DNA of 64,000 nucleotides from an uncultured Eubacteriales bacterium (GTDB taxonomy: Bacteria > Bacillota > Clostridia > Christensenellales > Aristaeellaceae). Position 1 is the stretch's first letter. Every line of letters starts with the position of its first letter. The stretch spans positions 45,867 through 109,866 of the forward strand of contig CADBKQ010000005.1 of the NCBI GenBank assembly GCA_902795275.1, read 5' to 3'. This document shows, piece after piece, positions 57,510-64,000 of this stretch. A model generated the notes under the pieces. The model did not search any database and was not told the DNA's origin. It saw only the letters and a program-made list of their open reading frames with translations. A program made the position numbers and the translations under genes.

Positions 57510-58859
57510 TCAGCGCAGGAGGCGGCGGTCAAATTCTTTTTTGGGATGAAGCCAGGCAAAGGGACGGAAAGGCTCGTAGCTGTTGCCCAGGGTATGCAGC
57601 AGATGGAAGGCGTCGTGCTCGGACTGGTAGCCATTCTCGGAGAAAACCTCCACGGCTTTCAGCTCCGGTTCGTTTTTATGCAGCAGGCGCATCAGCCTAT
57701 CCTCCGCGTGGGCCATGTCAGCGTTCGCGGCGTAGAAGTACACGCTGCTGCTGTCCTCCAGCCCCGCCTGGGGACGGATCACCGCCCGCAGGTTCCGCCG
57801 GGCCAGGGAGGGCTGCAAAGCGCGCTCTGTCTTGATCGCCTTTTCATCCGCCGCCACCACCTTGATATAAACAATGTCTTCCAGGGCAAAATGGTCGTCG
57901 TCCAGATACTGGCGGTAGGGAGAGCGTTTCATGTGCCGGTAGACAACGGCTTCGGAAGCGTTCATTTTGCCGCGGTGGTAAATGCAGTTGCGGTTCTTAT
58001 GCACGGTATAAATAAAGTAGGAAATATCCAGCGCGTCCAGCCGCTTCATGAGCCAGCGGGAGGAATCGGGATCCATGTTCACAGTGGAAAGGTAGCTGTT
58101 CTCGATGGCGTCGTAAATGCCCGCGCCATCCATCACGATCATCGGCACATTCAGGTTGACCGCGTTGATCTGGCTCATAAAGAACGCGGGCGCGTGCTCG
58201 GACATGAGGCAGATTTTCGCCCCGTCGCTGAACAGGTAATTCAGCCGGAACAGCACGGAGGAAGGAATCTGGGACAACTGATCGGGAGCCAGGTCTTTGG
58301 TGCGCACAAAGAACACCCTGTCCTCCTGCTTCTCCCGGGGCAGATGGGCCAGGTTCACTCCAATGGCGATTGCCGTGCCCACCATCACGTCCAGCACCCG
58401 ATGGAACGCCTGGTCCAGCGGCTGCTCAATGTCCGGGTAGGCAATCACGACGCACACAAACACAATGGCCGCCAGGCTGGAGGTGTCCGGCTTGCGGATG
58501 GCGACGGCGCTGTACAGGGAAATCATCGTGCCCAGGCCCATAAGCGGATACAGCGTATAGGGGGTTTGGCCTGCCGTTCGGAACAGCGGCACGATCAGCA
58601 GAAACACAAAGCCCCAAAAAGCGCCGATCAGCGTGCCGGACAGCCGGTTCAGGGCGTATTCCTTGGTATCCTGCACATAGGGCTGCATGCAGATGATGGC
58701 GGTGATGGCGGCTTCGGCGGGCATGGTTTCCCCCCGATAGCCCCGCAGACGGTAAAACACCAGGCACAAAAACACCGCGACGCTCGTCTTGATGATGCGC
58801 TGGCCGAGGGGCGGAAAATAGAAATGGGTTTTGAAAAATTCCTTGGTACGATGGGTCAT
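57510..58859 (-). CDS. FUSC-type membrane protein fused to a degenerate HAD-like domain
   Basis: A 449-residue protein. The N-terminal 170 residues are a FUSC/aromatic-acid-exporter module with about six membrane segments (LGQRIIKTSVAVFLCLVFYR, RLSGTLIGAFWGFVFLLIV). The C-terminal half reads like the body of a Cof-type HAD phosphatase: LNYLFSDGAKICLMSEHAPA, then VPMIVMDGAGIYDAIENSYL. The N-terminal DxDGT nucleophile strand is missing and no catalytic Asp pair is evident. A binding or sensing domain is more likely than a phosphatase. The start overlaps the uvrC stop by four bases (ATGA). Confidence 0.78.
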   Translation of the reverse strand: MTHRTKEFFKTHFYFPPLGQRIIKTSVAVFLCLVFYRLRGYRGETMPAEAAITAIICMQPYVQDTKEYALNRLSGTLIGAFWGFVFLLIVPLFRTAGQTPYTLYPLMGLGTMISLYSAVAIRKPDTSSLAAIVFVCVVIAYPDIEQPLDQAFHRVLDVMVGTAIAIGVNLAHLPREKQEDRVFFVRTKDLAPDQLSQIPSSVLFRLNYLFSDGAKICLMSEHAPAFFMSQINAVNLNVPMIVMDGAGIYDAIENSYLSTVNMDPDSSRWLMKRLDALDISYFIYTVHKNRNCIYHRGKMNASEAVVYRHMKRSPYRQYLDDDHFALEDIVYIKVVAADEKAIKTERALQPSLARRNLRAVIRPQAGLEDSSSVYFYAANADMAHAEDRLMRLLHKNEPELKAVEVFSENGYQSEHDAFHLLHTLGNSYEPFRPFAWLHPKKEFDRRLLR

Positions 58860-60751
58860 GCGTGTACTCCTTGGGAAGAAGGAAAAGAGGATGCAGCATC
58901 CGGTGCAGCTTCTGCCGCCTGGTTTTCCCGGGCGGGATGCGCCCAGGCGTAGACGGCTTCGGCAGCGGGCGCGTTCATGCCGGGGGCCTGTTTCAGCTCG
59001 TCCAGATTCGCTTCCCGGATGGCTCTCACGGATTTAAAGTATTGCAGCAAGGCCCTTCTGCGGGCGGGGCCCACGCCGGGAATGTCCTCCAGGACGCTGT
59101 GGACGGATGCTTTGCCCCGCAGTCCCCGATGGTAGGTGATGGCAAAGCGGTGGGCTTCGTCGCGGATGCGCTGGATGAGATGCAGCGCCGGGGAATGGTG
59201 GTCGATGAGAATAGACTCCTCCCGCCCCGGCAGGAAGATTTCTTCCAGGCGCTTGGCTAAACCGAACATGGGCACGTCCGCCCCGGCGGCCAGCATGGCT
59301 TCCCGGGCAAACTGCAATTGCTCCGGGCCGCCGTCGATCAGCACCAGGTCGGGCAGGGGCCAGCGCTCCTTTTCGTCCTCCGCGAAGCAGCGGCGGAAGC
59401 GGCGGCCCAGCACCTCGTTCATGGCGGCGAAGTCGTTGGCCCCTTCAAAGCTTTTGATGCGGTAATGCCGGTACTCCTTGGGCGCGGGCGCGCCGTCGAT
59501 GAACACCACCATGGAAGCCACGTTCTGGGCTCCCTGGGTGTTGGAAATATCGTAGCCCTCGATGCGGCGGGGTACGGTGTCCATGCCGATGGCCTTTGCC
59601 AATTCCTCCACCGCGCCGATGGTGCGCTCGTACTGCGCTTCCTTTTTCGCGTTGCGCTTTTCCAGGGCGTCCCGGGCGTTCTTTTCGGCCAGCAGCGTCA
59701 GGGCGCGCTTGTCGCCCCGCTGTGGGATGGTGAGGGTACAGGCCCCGCCCCGGCGCTGGCGCAGCCATTCTTCCAGGTCGCCGCCGATTTCTCCCGGCAG
59801 GCCGGGACACAGAATCTCCCGGGCGGGCTTGCGGTCGCTCTCGTAAAACTGCACGATAAAATCGAACAGCACTTCGCCGGGGTCTTCCTTGCCTTCCCGT
59901 GGCAGGGCGAAGGAATCGCCGCCTAAGATATGGCCGTTGCGCACATACAATACCTGCGCCATGGCGTCCAGGTCGTCCTGGGCCAGGGCGAACACGTCCT
60001 GCTCCGCGCCGCTGGTCTGAATGGCCTGCTGGCGCTGCATCAGGCCCTGGATGTCCTTGATCTGATCCCGCAGCCTGGCGGCCTTCTCAAACTGCAATGC
60101 CTTGGCCGCTTCCCGCATTTCCCGTTCCAGATCGTCCGTCACGTCCTGATACTTGCCGTTCAGGAACGCGATCACCCGCTGCACCACGGCCCGGTATTCG
60201 TTTTCCGTGCATTTGCCGCAGCAGGGGCCCAGGCACCGGCCAATCTCGTAGTTCATGCAGGGCCGCTTGGGGCCGTGCTCCGGCAGGTGATGGTTGCAGG
60301 TGCGCAGAGGGAACAGCTTCTTTAAATGCTCCAGCACTTCCCTGACGGCCGTGGCTCCGATGTACGGGCCGAAATACTTCGCCCCGTCCGCCGTCTGACG
60401 CCGCGCCAGCGTGACCCGGGGAAACGGCTCGTTCAGGTTGATGCGGATGTAGGGGTAGTGCTTGTCGTCCTTTAAAAGAATGTTGTAATAGGGTTTATAC
60501 AGCTTGATCAGGTTGCATTCTAAAATCAGCGCTTCAAGGTTGGTGCGGCACAGGATGATGTCGAAATCGGTGATATGCGAAACCATGGCCGCAACCTTTG
60601 GCGTGTGGTCGTGGCCATGGAAATAGCTTCTCACGCGGTTTTTTAAATTGACCGCCTTGCCCACATAGATGATTTTCCCGTTCTCCTTCATCTGGTAGCA
60701 GCCGGGCGAATCGGGCAGGAGGCGGAGCTTTTGGGCGATTACTTCGTTCAT
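58856..60751 (-). CDS. uvrC: Excinuclease ABC subunit C
   Basis: UvrC makes the two incisions of nucleotide excision repair. The 631-residue protein has the GIY-YIG domain (GCYQMKENGKIIYVGKAVNL), a CNHHLPEHG...CLGPCCGKC cysteine region, the UVR motif (AAKALQFEKAARLRDQIKDI), and the RNase H-like endonuclease (YDISNTQGAQNVASMVVFID; LVLIDGGPEQL). Tandem helix-hairpin-helix motifs close it (IPGVGPARRRALLQYFKSV). Length is normal. The FUSC gene overlaps its end, and hairpin H7 lies upstream. Confidence 0.96.
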   Translation of the reverse strand: MNEVIAQKLRLLPDSPGCYQMKENGKIIYVGKAVNLKNRVRSYFHGHDHTPKVAAMVSHITDFDIILCRTNLEALILECNLIKLYKPYYNILLKDDKHYPYIRINLNEPFPRVTLARRQTADGAKYFGPYIGATAVREVLEHLKKLFPLRTCNHHLPEHGPKRPCMNYEIGRCLGPCCGKCTENEYRAVVQRVIAFLNGKYQDVTDDLEREMREAAKALQFEKAARLRDQIKDIQGLMQRQQAIQTSGAEQDVFALAQDDLDAMAQVLYVRNGHILGGDSFALPREGKEDPGEVLFDFIVQFYESDRKPAREILCPGLPGEIGGDLEEWLRQRRGGACTLTIPQRGDKRALTLLAEKNARDALEKRNAKKEAQYERTIGAVEELAKAIGMDTVPRRIEGYDISNTQGAQNVASMVVFIDGAPAPKEYRHYRIKSFEGANDFAAMNEVLGRRFRRCFAEDEKERWPLPDLVLIDGGPEQLQFAREAMLAAGADVPMFGLAKRLEEIFLPGREESILIDHHSPALHLIQRIRDEAHRFAITYHRGLRGKASVHSVLEDIPGVGPARRRALLQYFKSVRAIREANLDELKQAPGMNAPAAEAVYAWAHPARENQAAEAAPDAASSFPSSQGVHA

Positions 60752-60766
60752 CTTTTTAGCGATAAA

Positions 60767-60890
60767 GTAGGAGGTAGGAAGTAGGAGGCAGGAGGTTTAT
60801 ACAGTCAACTGCTGACGCGCAAGCCGCGGCTTCTGCGAAAAAGCAAGACATCATAAAACCTCCTACTTCCTACCTCCAACCTCCTACCTC
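60767..60890 (-). repeat. Heptad-repeat hairpin H7 (GTAGGAG units)
   Basis: The left arm, 60767-60800, has GTAGGAG, GTAGGAA, GTAGGAG, GCAGGAG. The right arm, 60853-60890, is the complement with GTAGGAG, GTTGGAG, GTAGGAA, GTAGGAG. The arms end in matching GTTTTAT/GTTTATA. The loop is about 52 bases with a CCGCGG palindrome. It directly follows the TAA of the DUF1292 gene on the minus strand. The AGGAGG cores resemble ribosome sites on the minus strand, upstream of uvrC. Confidence 0.88.
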
Positions 60891-61190
60891 TTATTCTTCG
60901 TCCTCGTCGCCGTCCACATCAAACGTGGCTTCGGCGACCTCGATCAGCTGATCCATCAGGTCCTCATCCACGGGCACGAATTCTTCCATGTCCTCGTTGC
61001 CCTCGCCCTCCATGGGCTGCACCTTCATCACGTAACGGGAGATCTCGTCCTCGTCCTCCACGTCGCAGGCGTCGCTGAGCAGCACGTATTCATCGCCGTT
61101 GTAGAAGAAATACCGCTCTACGCACAGGCGGATGGGTTCGCCGTCGTCCCCTTCCAGTTCGATGATGTCCCATTCTTCCTGATTGGCCAT
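60891..61190 (-). CDS. DUF1292 (YrzB-like) acidic protein
   Basis: A 99-residue, strongly acidic protein of the DUF1292/YrzB family. EEWDIIELEGDDGEPIRLCV, then FFYNGDEYVLLSDA and a negatively charged tail. The family is widespread in Firmicutes and its function is unknown. GGAGGGATT precedes the ATG. A promoter with a perfect TATAAT lies about 90 bases upstream. Confidence 0.88.
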   Translation of the reverse strand: MANQEEWDIIELEGDDGEPIRLCVERYFFYNGDEYVLLSDACDVEDEDEISRYVMKVQPMEGEGNEDMEEFVPVDEDLMDQLIEVAEATFDVDGDEDEE

Positions 61191-61276
61191 GTCAGAATCC
61201 CTCCTTTTTTAACGCTCGGTGTGCGACCATTCGAGGCCCGCCGAGACGGAAAGCACCGCTTTCCTCGTTGAAATCA

Positions 61277-61305
61277 TTATATCCCATTTCCCCCAAAAGC
61301 ACAAG
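61277..61305 (-). promoter_or_regulatory. Promoter of the DUF1292 gene
   Basis: On the minus strand, TTGTGC (61305-61300), 17 bases, TATAAT (61282-61277). It overlaps the terminator of the upstream gene. Confidence 0.7.
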
Positions 61306-61341
61306 CGAGGCCGCGCAAAATGCTGCGCAGTCCCGCTTGCC
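61300..61341 (-). terminator. Probable terminator of the secreted protein gene
   Basis: On the minus strand, CAAGCGGGACTGCGC pairs imperfectly with GCGCGGCCTCGCTTG around a short loop, followed by TGCTTTT. It lies 11 bases after the stop codon. Confidence 0.55.
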
Positions 61342-61351
61342 GGAAACGTCG

Positions 61352-61996
61352 TTACATGGACCGGAAAATGCTGTCCGGGGAATCGTCGTAGAGCAGGTTG
61401 AAGATTTCCACTTCATAGTCGTCCGGGTTAAACGGAACGAAGTCCACCCCGCGGCTTTCAGCGAACATTTGGAAGGAGAGATTAAACACTTTAAAAATCA
61501 TCTGCATTTCGTTTCTTCTGAAACCAAACTGACCCGTTTCGCAGCTGGTGCATACATAGAGACCGTCCTTCACGCCGGTGTAGCTGAGAAGCCATTTGCC
61601 GTCTTTGCTCCGGCCGTAAAAACGATAGATGCGCTGGGAACCGCCGTACGACGGGCGCAGCATGGTGCTCTTGAAGCGTTTGGGATAGCTTGCGGTGAAG
61701 AATTCCTTCCAGCTTTCAATATCTTCCTTCGGCACATCCTTGGTCTGCATTCCCAGATACTCCGGCTTATAAAGCAGCGAACTGTTTATTTGCAGGTTGG
61801 AAAAATCGTTCATGAGAAAGAACATATAAATATCGTCCGTATCGTCGGAGGAAAACTCGGCCAGCAGCTCAAGGTTTTCCGGCACGAATACGCTGGTGCC
61901 CAGCAGATCGGATGTCACTTTCTTATCCAGAGCCATCGCAGGCACGCAGGAAAGAATAAACGCTGCCGCCAGCAGCAGAGCAATCATTTTTTTCAT
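61352..61996 (-). CDS. Secreted hypothetical protein, 214 aa
   Basis: Unrecognised exported protein. MKKMIALLLAAAFILSCVPA is a signal peptide ending near AMA. The mature part has LGTSVFVPENLELLAEFSSD and GRSKDGKWLLSYTGVKDGLY, suggesting a beta-rich domain. No catalytic motif is seen. The start follows AAAGGAG; sixteen codons of open frame upstream are not used. It has its own promoter, divergent from the esterase gene. Confidence 0.72.
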   Translation of the reverse strand: MKKMIALLLAAAFILSCVPAMALDKKVTSDLLGTSVFVPENLELLAEFSSDDTDDIYMFFLMNDFSNLQINSSLLYKPEYLGMQTKDVPKEDIESWKEFFTASYPKRFKSTMLRPSYGGSQRIYRFYGRSKDGKWLLSYTGVKDGLYVCTSCETGQFGFRRNEMQMIFKVFNLSFQMFAESRGVDFVPFNPDDYEVEIFNLLYDDSPDSIFRSM

Positions 61997-62070
61997 TGTC
62001 GTATCTCCTTTTTTCCCTTTGTGATGATCCGGGAACGTCAGCACAGGGCCTTCTGTCGTGCTGTCTTCCT

Positions 62071-62099
62071 ATTATACAGGAAGACCCCCTTTTTGTACA
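62071..62099 (-). promoter_or_regulatory. Promoter of the secreted 214-aa protein gene
   Basis: On the minus strand, TGTACA (62099-62094), 17 bases, then a perfect TATAAT (62076-62071), within a GTCTTCCT...AGGAAGAC inverted repeat that could be an operator. Confidence 0.65.
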
Positions 62100-62126
62100 G
62101 CCCCTATTTTATGAAAAACAGCGAGC

Positions 62127-62155
62127 TTGACAAGGAAAAGCGGCTGGCATAAAAT
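62127..62155 (+). promoter_or_regulatory. Promoter of the esterase gene
   Basis: A perfect TTGACA at 62127-62132, 17 bases, TAAAAT at 62150-62155. The start is about 30 bases downstream. Confidence 0.8.
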
Positions 62156-62185
62156 CATAAAAAACAATCACGCGGAGGTGTGAGC

Positions 62186-62863
62186 GTGGAAGCGTATGGC
62201 GGCGCAGGCGCGAAATACCTGCTCATCCAGCCGGTGGACAGCCGCGGCCCGGCAGAGACGGAGGCCATTGTCTCCGCGATTCGGGAGACTGTGAAAGCGT
62301 CTTTCCTCTTGATACCCGTCAGGGTTGCAAGCTGGAACGGCGATCTGTCCCCCTGGCCCGCCCCGCCGGTCTTTGGGAAAGAGGGCTTCGGCGACGGCGC
62401 TGGGGAAACGCTGCGGAGAATCCGCGAGGAAGTGATTCCCGGCGCGAAGCGGGCATACGGCCTGCCGGACGGCGCGAAGATCATCTTGGGCGGTTATTCG
62501 CTGGCCGGACTGTTCGCTCTGTGGTGCGGGCATGAAACCGGCCTCTTCCACGGCATCGCCGCCGCGTCCCCATCGGTGTGGTTTCCCGGCTTTTGGGCGT
62601 ATGCCGCCCAGCATCCCATGCAGGCCGAAGCCGTATATCTCAGTCTGGGCGACAGGGAAGAACGCGCCCGCAGCCCTGTGATGCGACAGGTGGGCGATTG
62701 CATCCGCGCGTTGGGTGCCCAATATAAAGAAACCCCGAATGTGGTTTCCCTCCTTGAATGGAACGAGGGCAACCACTTCCGGGATGCCGCCCTGCGCACA
62801 GCCAAGGCGTTCGCGTGGACGATCCATGCGCTTGATGCGGAAAGAGAGTGCGGCGCTTTGTAA
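62186..62863 (+). CDS. Alpha/beta-hydrolase, putative esterase
   Basis: A 225-residue soluble alpha/beta-hydrolase. The nucleophile elbow is ILGGYSLAGLFALWCG (Ser in G-x-S-x-A-G). A late Asp (LGDREER) and His (EGNHFRD) complete a plausible triad. It resembles short putative esterases related to the enterobactin esterase family. The substrate is unknown. GTG at 62186 is seven bases after GGAGG; the GTG at 62180 is too close. Confidence 0.8.
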   Translation: MEAYGGAGAKYLLIQPVDSRGPAETEAIVSAIRETVKASFLLIPVRVASWNGDLSPWPAPPVFGKEGFGDGAGETLRRIREEVIPGAKRAYGLPDGAKIILGGYSLAGLFALWCGHETGLFHGIAAASPSVWFPGFWAYAAQHPMQAEAVYLSLGDREERARSPVMRQVGDCIRALGAQYKETPNVVSLLEWNEGNHFRDAALRTAKAFAWTIHALDAERECGAL

Positions 62864-62891
62864 CCGGTCATCCGGGCTTTTCTCTTTTGTA

Positions 62892-63017
62892 TCAGGTTTC
62901 TTCCTCTTCCTCATCGGGCTCAAAGGGCGCGTCCCCGCCGGGATCGCGGCGGCGCAGCAGCGCGTCCATCAGCCCCCGGCGATAGGGGACGGCGGGCGGG
63001 TCGTTTCGTTTTTCCAT
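62892..63017 (-). CDS. Possible 41-aa protein with acidic tail
   Basis: A short open frame encoding MEKRNDPPAVPYRRGLMDAL then LRRRDPGGDAPFEPDEEEEE and Thr. It has a GGGAG ribosome site at a reasonable distance and fills the gap between the esterase stop and the next gene on the other strand. No family is recognised. The charged composition is plausible for a real small protein, but chance cannot be excluded. Confidence 0.4.
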   Translation of the reverse strand: MEKRNDPPAVPYRRGLMDALLRRRDPGGDAPFEPDEEEEET

Positions 63018-63111
63018 GGATTTCTTCTCCCTTCTTTGCGCTTTTCAGGTATATTTTGCGGGCAACCGGGCCAATTTATACCGTAGAAACGCGACAAGGA
63101 GGGAGAAACCT

Positions 63112-63753
63112 TTGAAGAAGTTTTTTACGGTACTGTTGTGGCTCTGCCTGGCGGCGAGCGTGGTCGCTCTCTTTACCATGGCGGGAGAAAAGGCTTCCAT
63201 GAGCGACGAAGCCCGGAAGAACAAGCAGAAGTATGACGCGCTGAAAACCATGTACGATCGGGAAAAAGCGGAATGGCAATCCGCAGCTGATTCGCTGAAC
63301 GCCGACAACACCGCCCTGACCCTGGAGAAAGAAGCCCTGGCCGCGGCGCTGCAGGAAGCCCGGCAGGAGATGGACAGCGTGAAAGCGGAACAGGAAACCC
63401 TGGCCGCGGAAAAGGACGAAGCCTCCGGGCGTCTGTCTGAAATCCTGGCGGTGCTGATGCCGGGCGAAGAAACGCCTGCCGAACCGGAAACGGAGCAGGC
63501 GGACGCCGCCGCGGAAGAAACGCAGCCGGAAGAAGAGCCGACCGAAGCCGAAATAGAAGAAGCGCCAACGGAACCGGAAGAAGAAACGGAAACCGAACCG
63601 GAAGTGGAACCGGCGGAGGCCGAACCCACCGAAACGCTGTCGGAGACAGAGCCGGAAGAAATTCCGGAAGAGATCACGGAGGAAAACCCGGAAGAAGCAC
63701 CCTTGTTCTCCGACCCGCCCGCAGACGGGGACGAAGAAGCCTTAGCTCAATAA
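63112..63753 (+). CDS. Membrane-anchored coiled-coil protein with Glu/Pro-rich tail
   Basis: A 213-residue protein. KKFFTVLLWLCLAASVVALF is an N-terminal anchor. A coiled coil of about 75 residues follows (for example LTLEKEALAAALQEARQEMD), then 90 residues of low-complexity Glu, Pro and Thr with repeated EPE and ETE units. It looks like an envelope stalk or spacer; no catalytic part is seen. The start is TTG at 63112 after AGGAGGGAG. Frame upstream of this is not used. Confidence 0.65.
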   Translation: MKKFFTVLLWLCLAASVVALFTMAGEKASMSDEARKNKQKYDALKTMYDREKAEWQSAADSLNADNTALTLEKEALAAALQEARQEMDSVKAEQETLAAEKDEASGRLSEILAVLMPGEETPAEPETEQADAAAEETQPEEEPTEAEIEEAPTEPEEETETEPEVEPAEAEPTETLSETEPEEIPEEITEENPEEAPLFSDPPADGDEEALAQ

Positions 63754-63787
63754 TTCTTCATTCCTAAGCCTGCCGCCGGCGGGCTTT

Positions 63788-63926
63788 CAGAGTGTCGAAA
63801 AAGTGTTTTCGACACTCTGCGAATGAAAGGCCGGAAAACCGTCCTTTCATTCGATGCATCAATTTCTTGTAAAATGGCGGTTCCGGGCAAAATGCCCGGA
63901 ACCGCTCATTTTACGGTCAGAAATTG
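63788..63926. repeat. Three consecutive stem-loops at the window end
   Basis: Stem 1, 63788-63819, pairs CAGAGTGTCGAAAA with TTTTCGACACTCTG. Stem 2, 63821-63852, pairs GAATGAAAGG with CCTTTCATTC. Stem 3, 63860-63926, is a near-perfect inverted repeat of about 30 bases per arm (CAATTTCT, TAAAATG, GCGGTTCCGGGCA) around a four-base loop. The right arm of stem 3 holds the stop codon of the minus-strand partial gene. No T run follows stem 1 or 2, so these are not simple terminators. Confidence 0.65.
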
Positions 63927-64000
63927 ATAGAGGAAGCAACATTCTGTTGCTCCTCGGCGACGTACACGCCTTGGGCTACCGCCCGGCCTTCGCTGAAAAC
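63917..64000 (-). CDS. C-terminal end of a gene continuing past the window
   Basis: Twenty-seven codons and a TGA on the minus strand, encoding VFSEGRAVAQGVYVAEEQQN and VASSINF. The frame is open to the window edge, and the composition is protein-like. The last codons lie in the arm of a long hairpin. The family cannot be identified from so little sequence. Confidence 0.5.
   Translation of the reverse strand, partial: VFSEGRAVAQGVYVAEEQQNVASSINF

Overview
The window is a chromosomal segment of a high-GC (roughly 60 percent) Firmicute, most likely an uncultured gut-type member of the Clostridia. The evidence is the Firmicutes gene order of the S10-spc-alpha ribosomal cluster, a zinc-type S14, a KOW protein between map and infA, strong AGGAGG ribosome sites, spore-type GerMN and SPOR proteins, and intergenic palindromes of gut-Firmicute type. 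No rRNA, tRNA, CRISPR array, phage or transposase gene was seen. The genus cannot be fixed by eye.

Layout. Positions 1-15.5 kb hold a continuous plus-strand translation cluster, rplD (cut by the window edge) to rplQ, including secY, adk, map, infA and rpoA. It is interrupted by three odd spacers: a 139-bp imperfect palindrome between rpsQ and rplN, a composite repeat before adk, and a five-hairpin stretch before rpsM. From 15.8 to 21.6 kb come a small NrdD-tail-like protein and a minus-strand operon (pdp, a zinc-ribbon/repeat membrane protein, an acyltransferase). From 21.8 to 36.5 kb lie a large secreted SH3 protein behind a WalR-box-like promoter, a BaiN/HI0933-type flavoprotein, a flavin reductase, dnaX, membrane and SPOR proteins, a DUF6062 protein, two GerMN lipoproteins, a polymerase-like membrane protein and an 80-residue helical protein. 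From 36.5 to 47.3 kb are a 992-residue coiled-coil parvulin, DUF1934, an MBL hydrolase, a regulator, queH, birA, a ROK protein and a glycosyltransferase. From 47.5 to 51 kb is an xpaC-telA-lemA-TPM envelope cluster. The rest holds a phosphodiesterase, an LMW phosphatase, a PRTase-like protein, a sugar epimerase, degV, an unlisted FeoB-associated small protein, a FUSC-HAD fusion, uvrC, DUF1292 and envelope proteins.

The most unusual content is intergenic. Seven hairpins are built from tandem 7-bp units. They use five different heptamers but share one architecture, and each lies just 3' of a stop codon. Four copies of a second palindrome family (A), two large mirror-ended structured elements (D) with compensatory base changes, and one gut-type inverted repeat (B) fill most of the other long spacers. 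A module of about 80 bp is shared between one A copy and one D copy. Together these look like several families of non-autonomous, structure-forming elements colonising 3' flanks. Their mobilising enzyme is not in the window.
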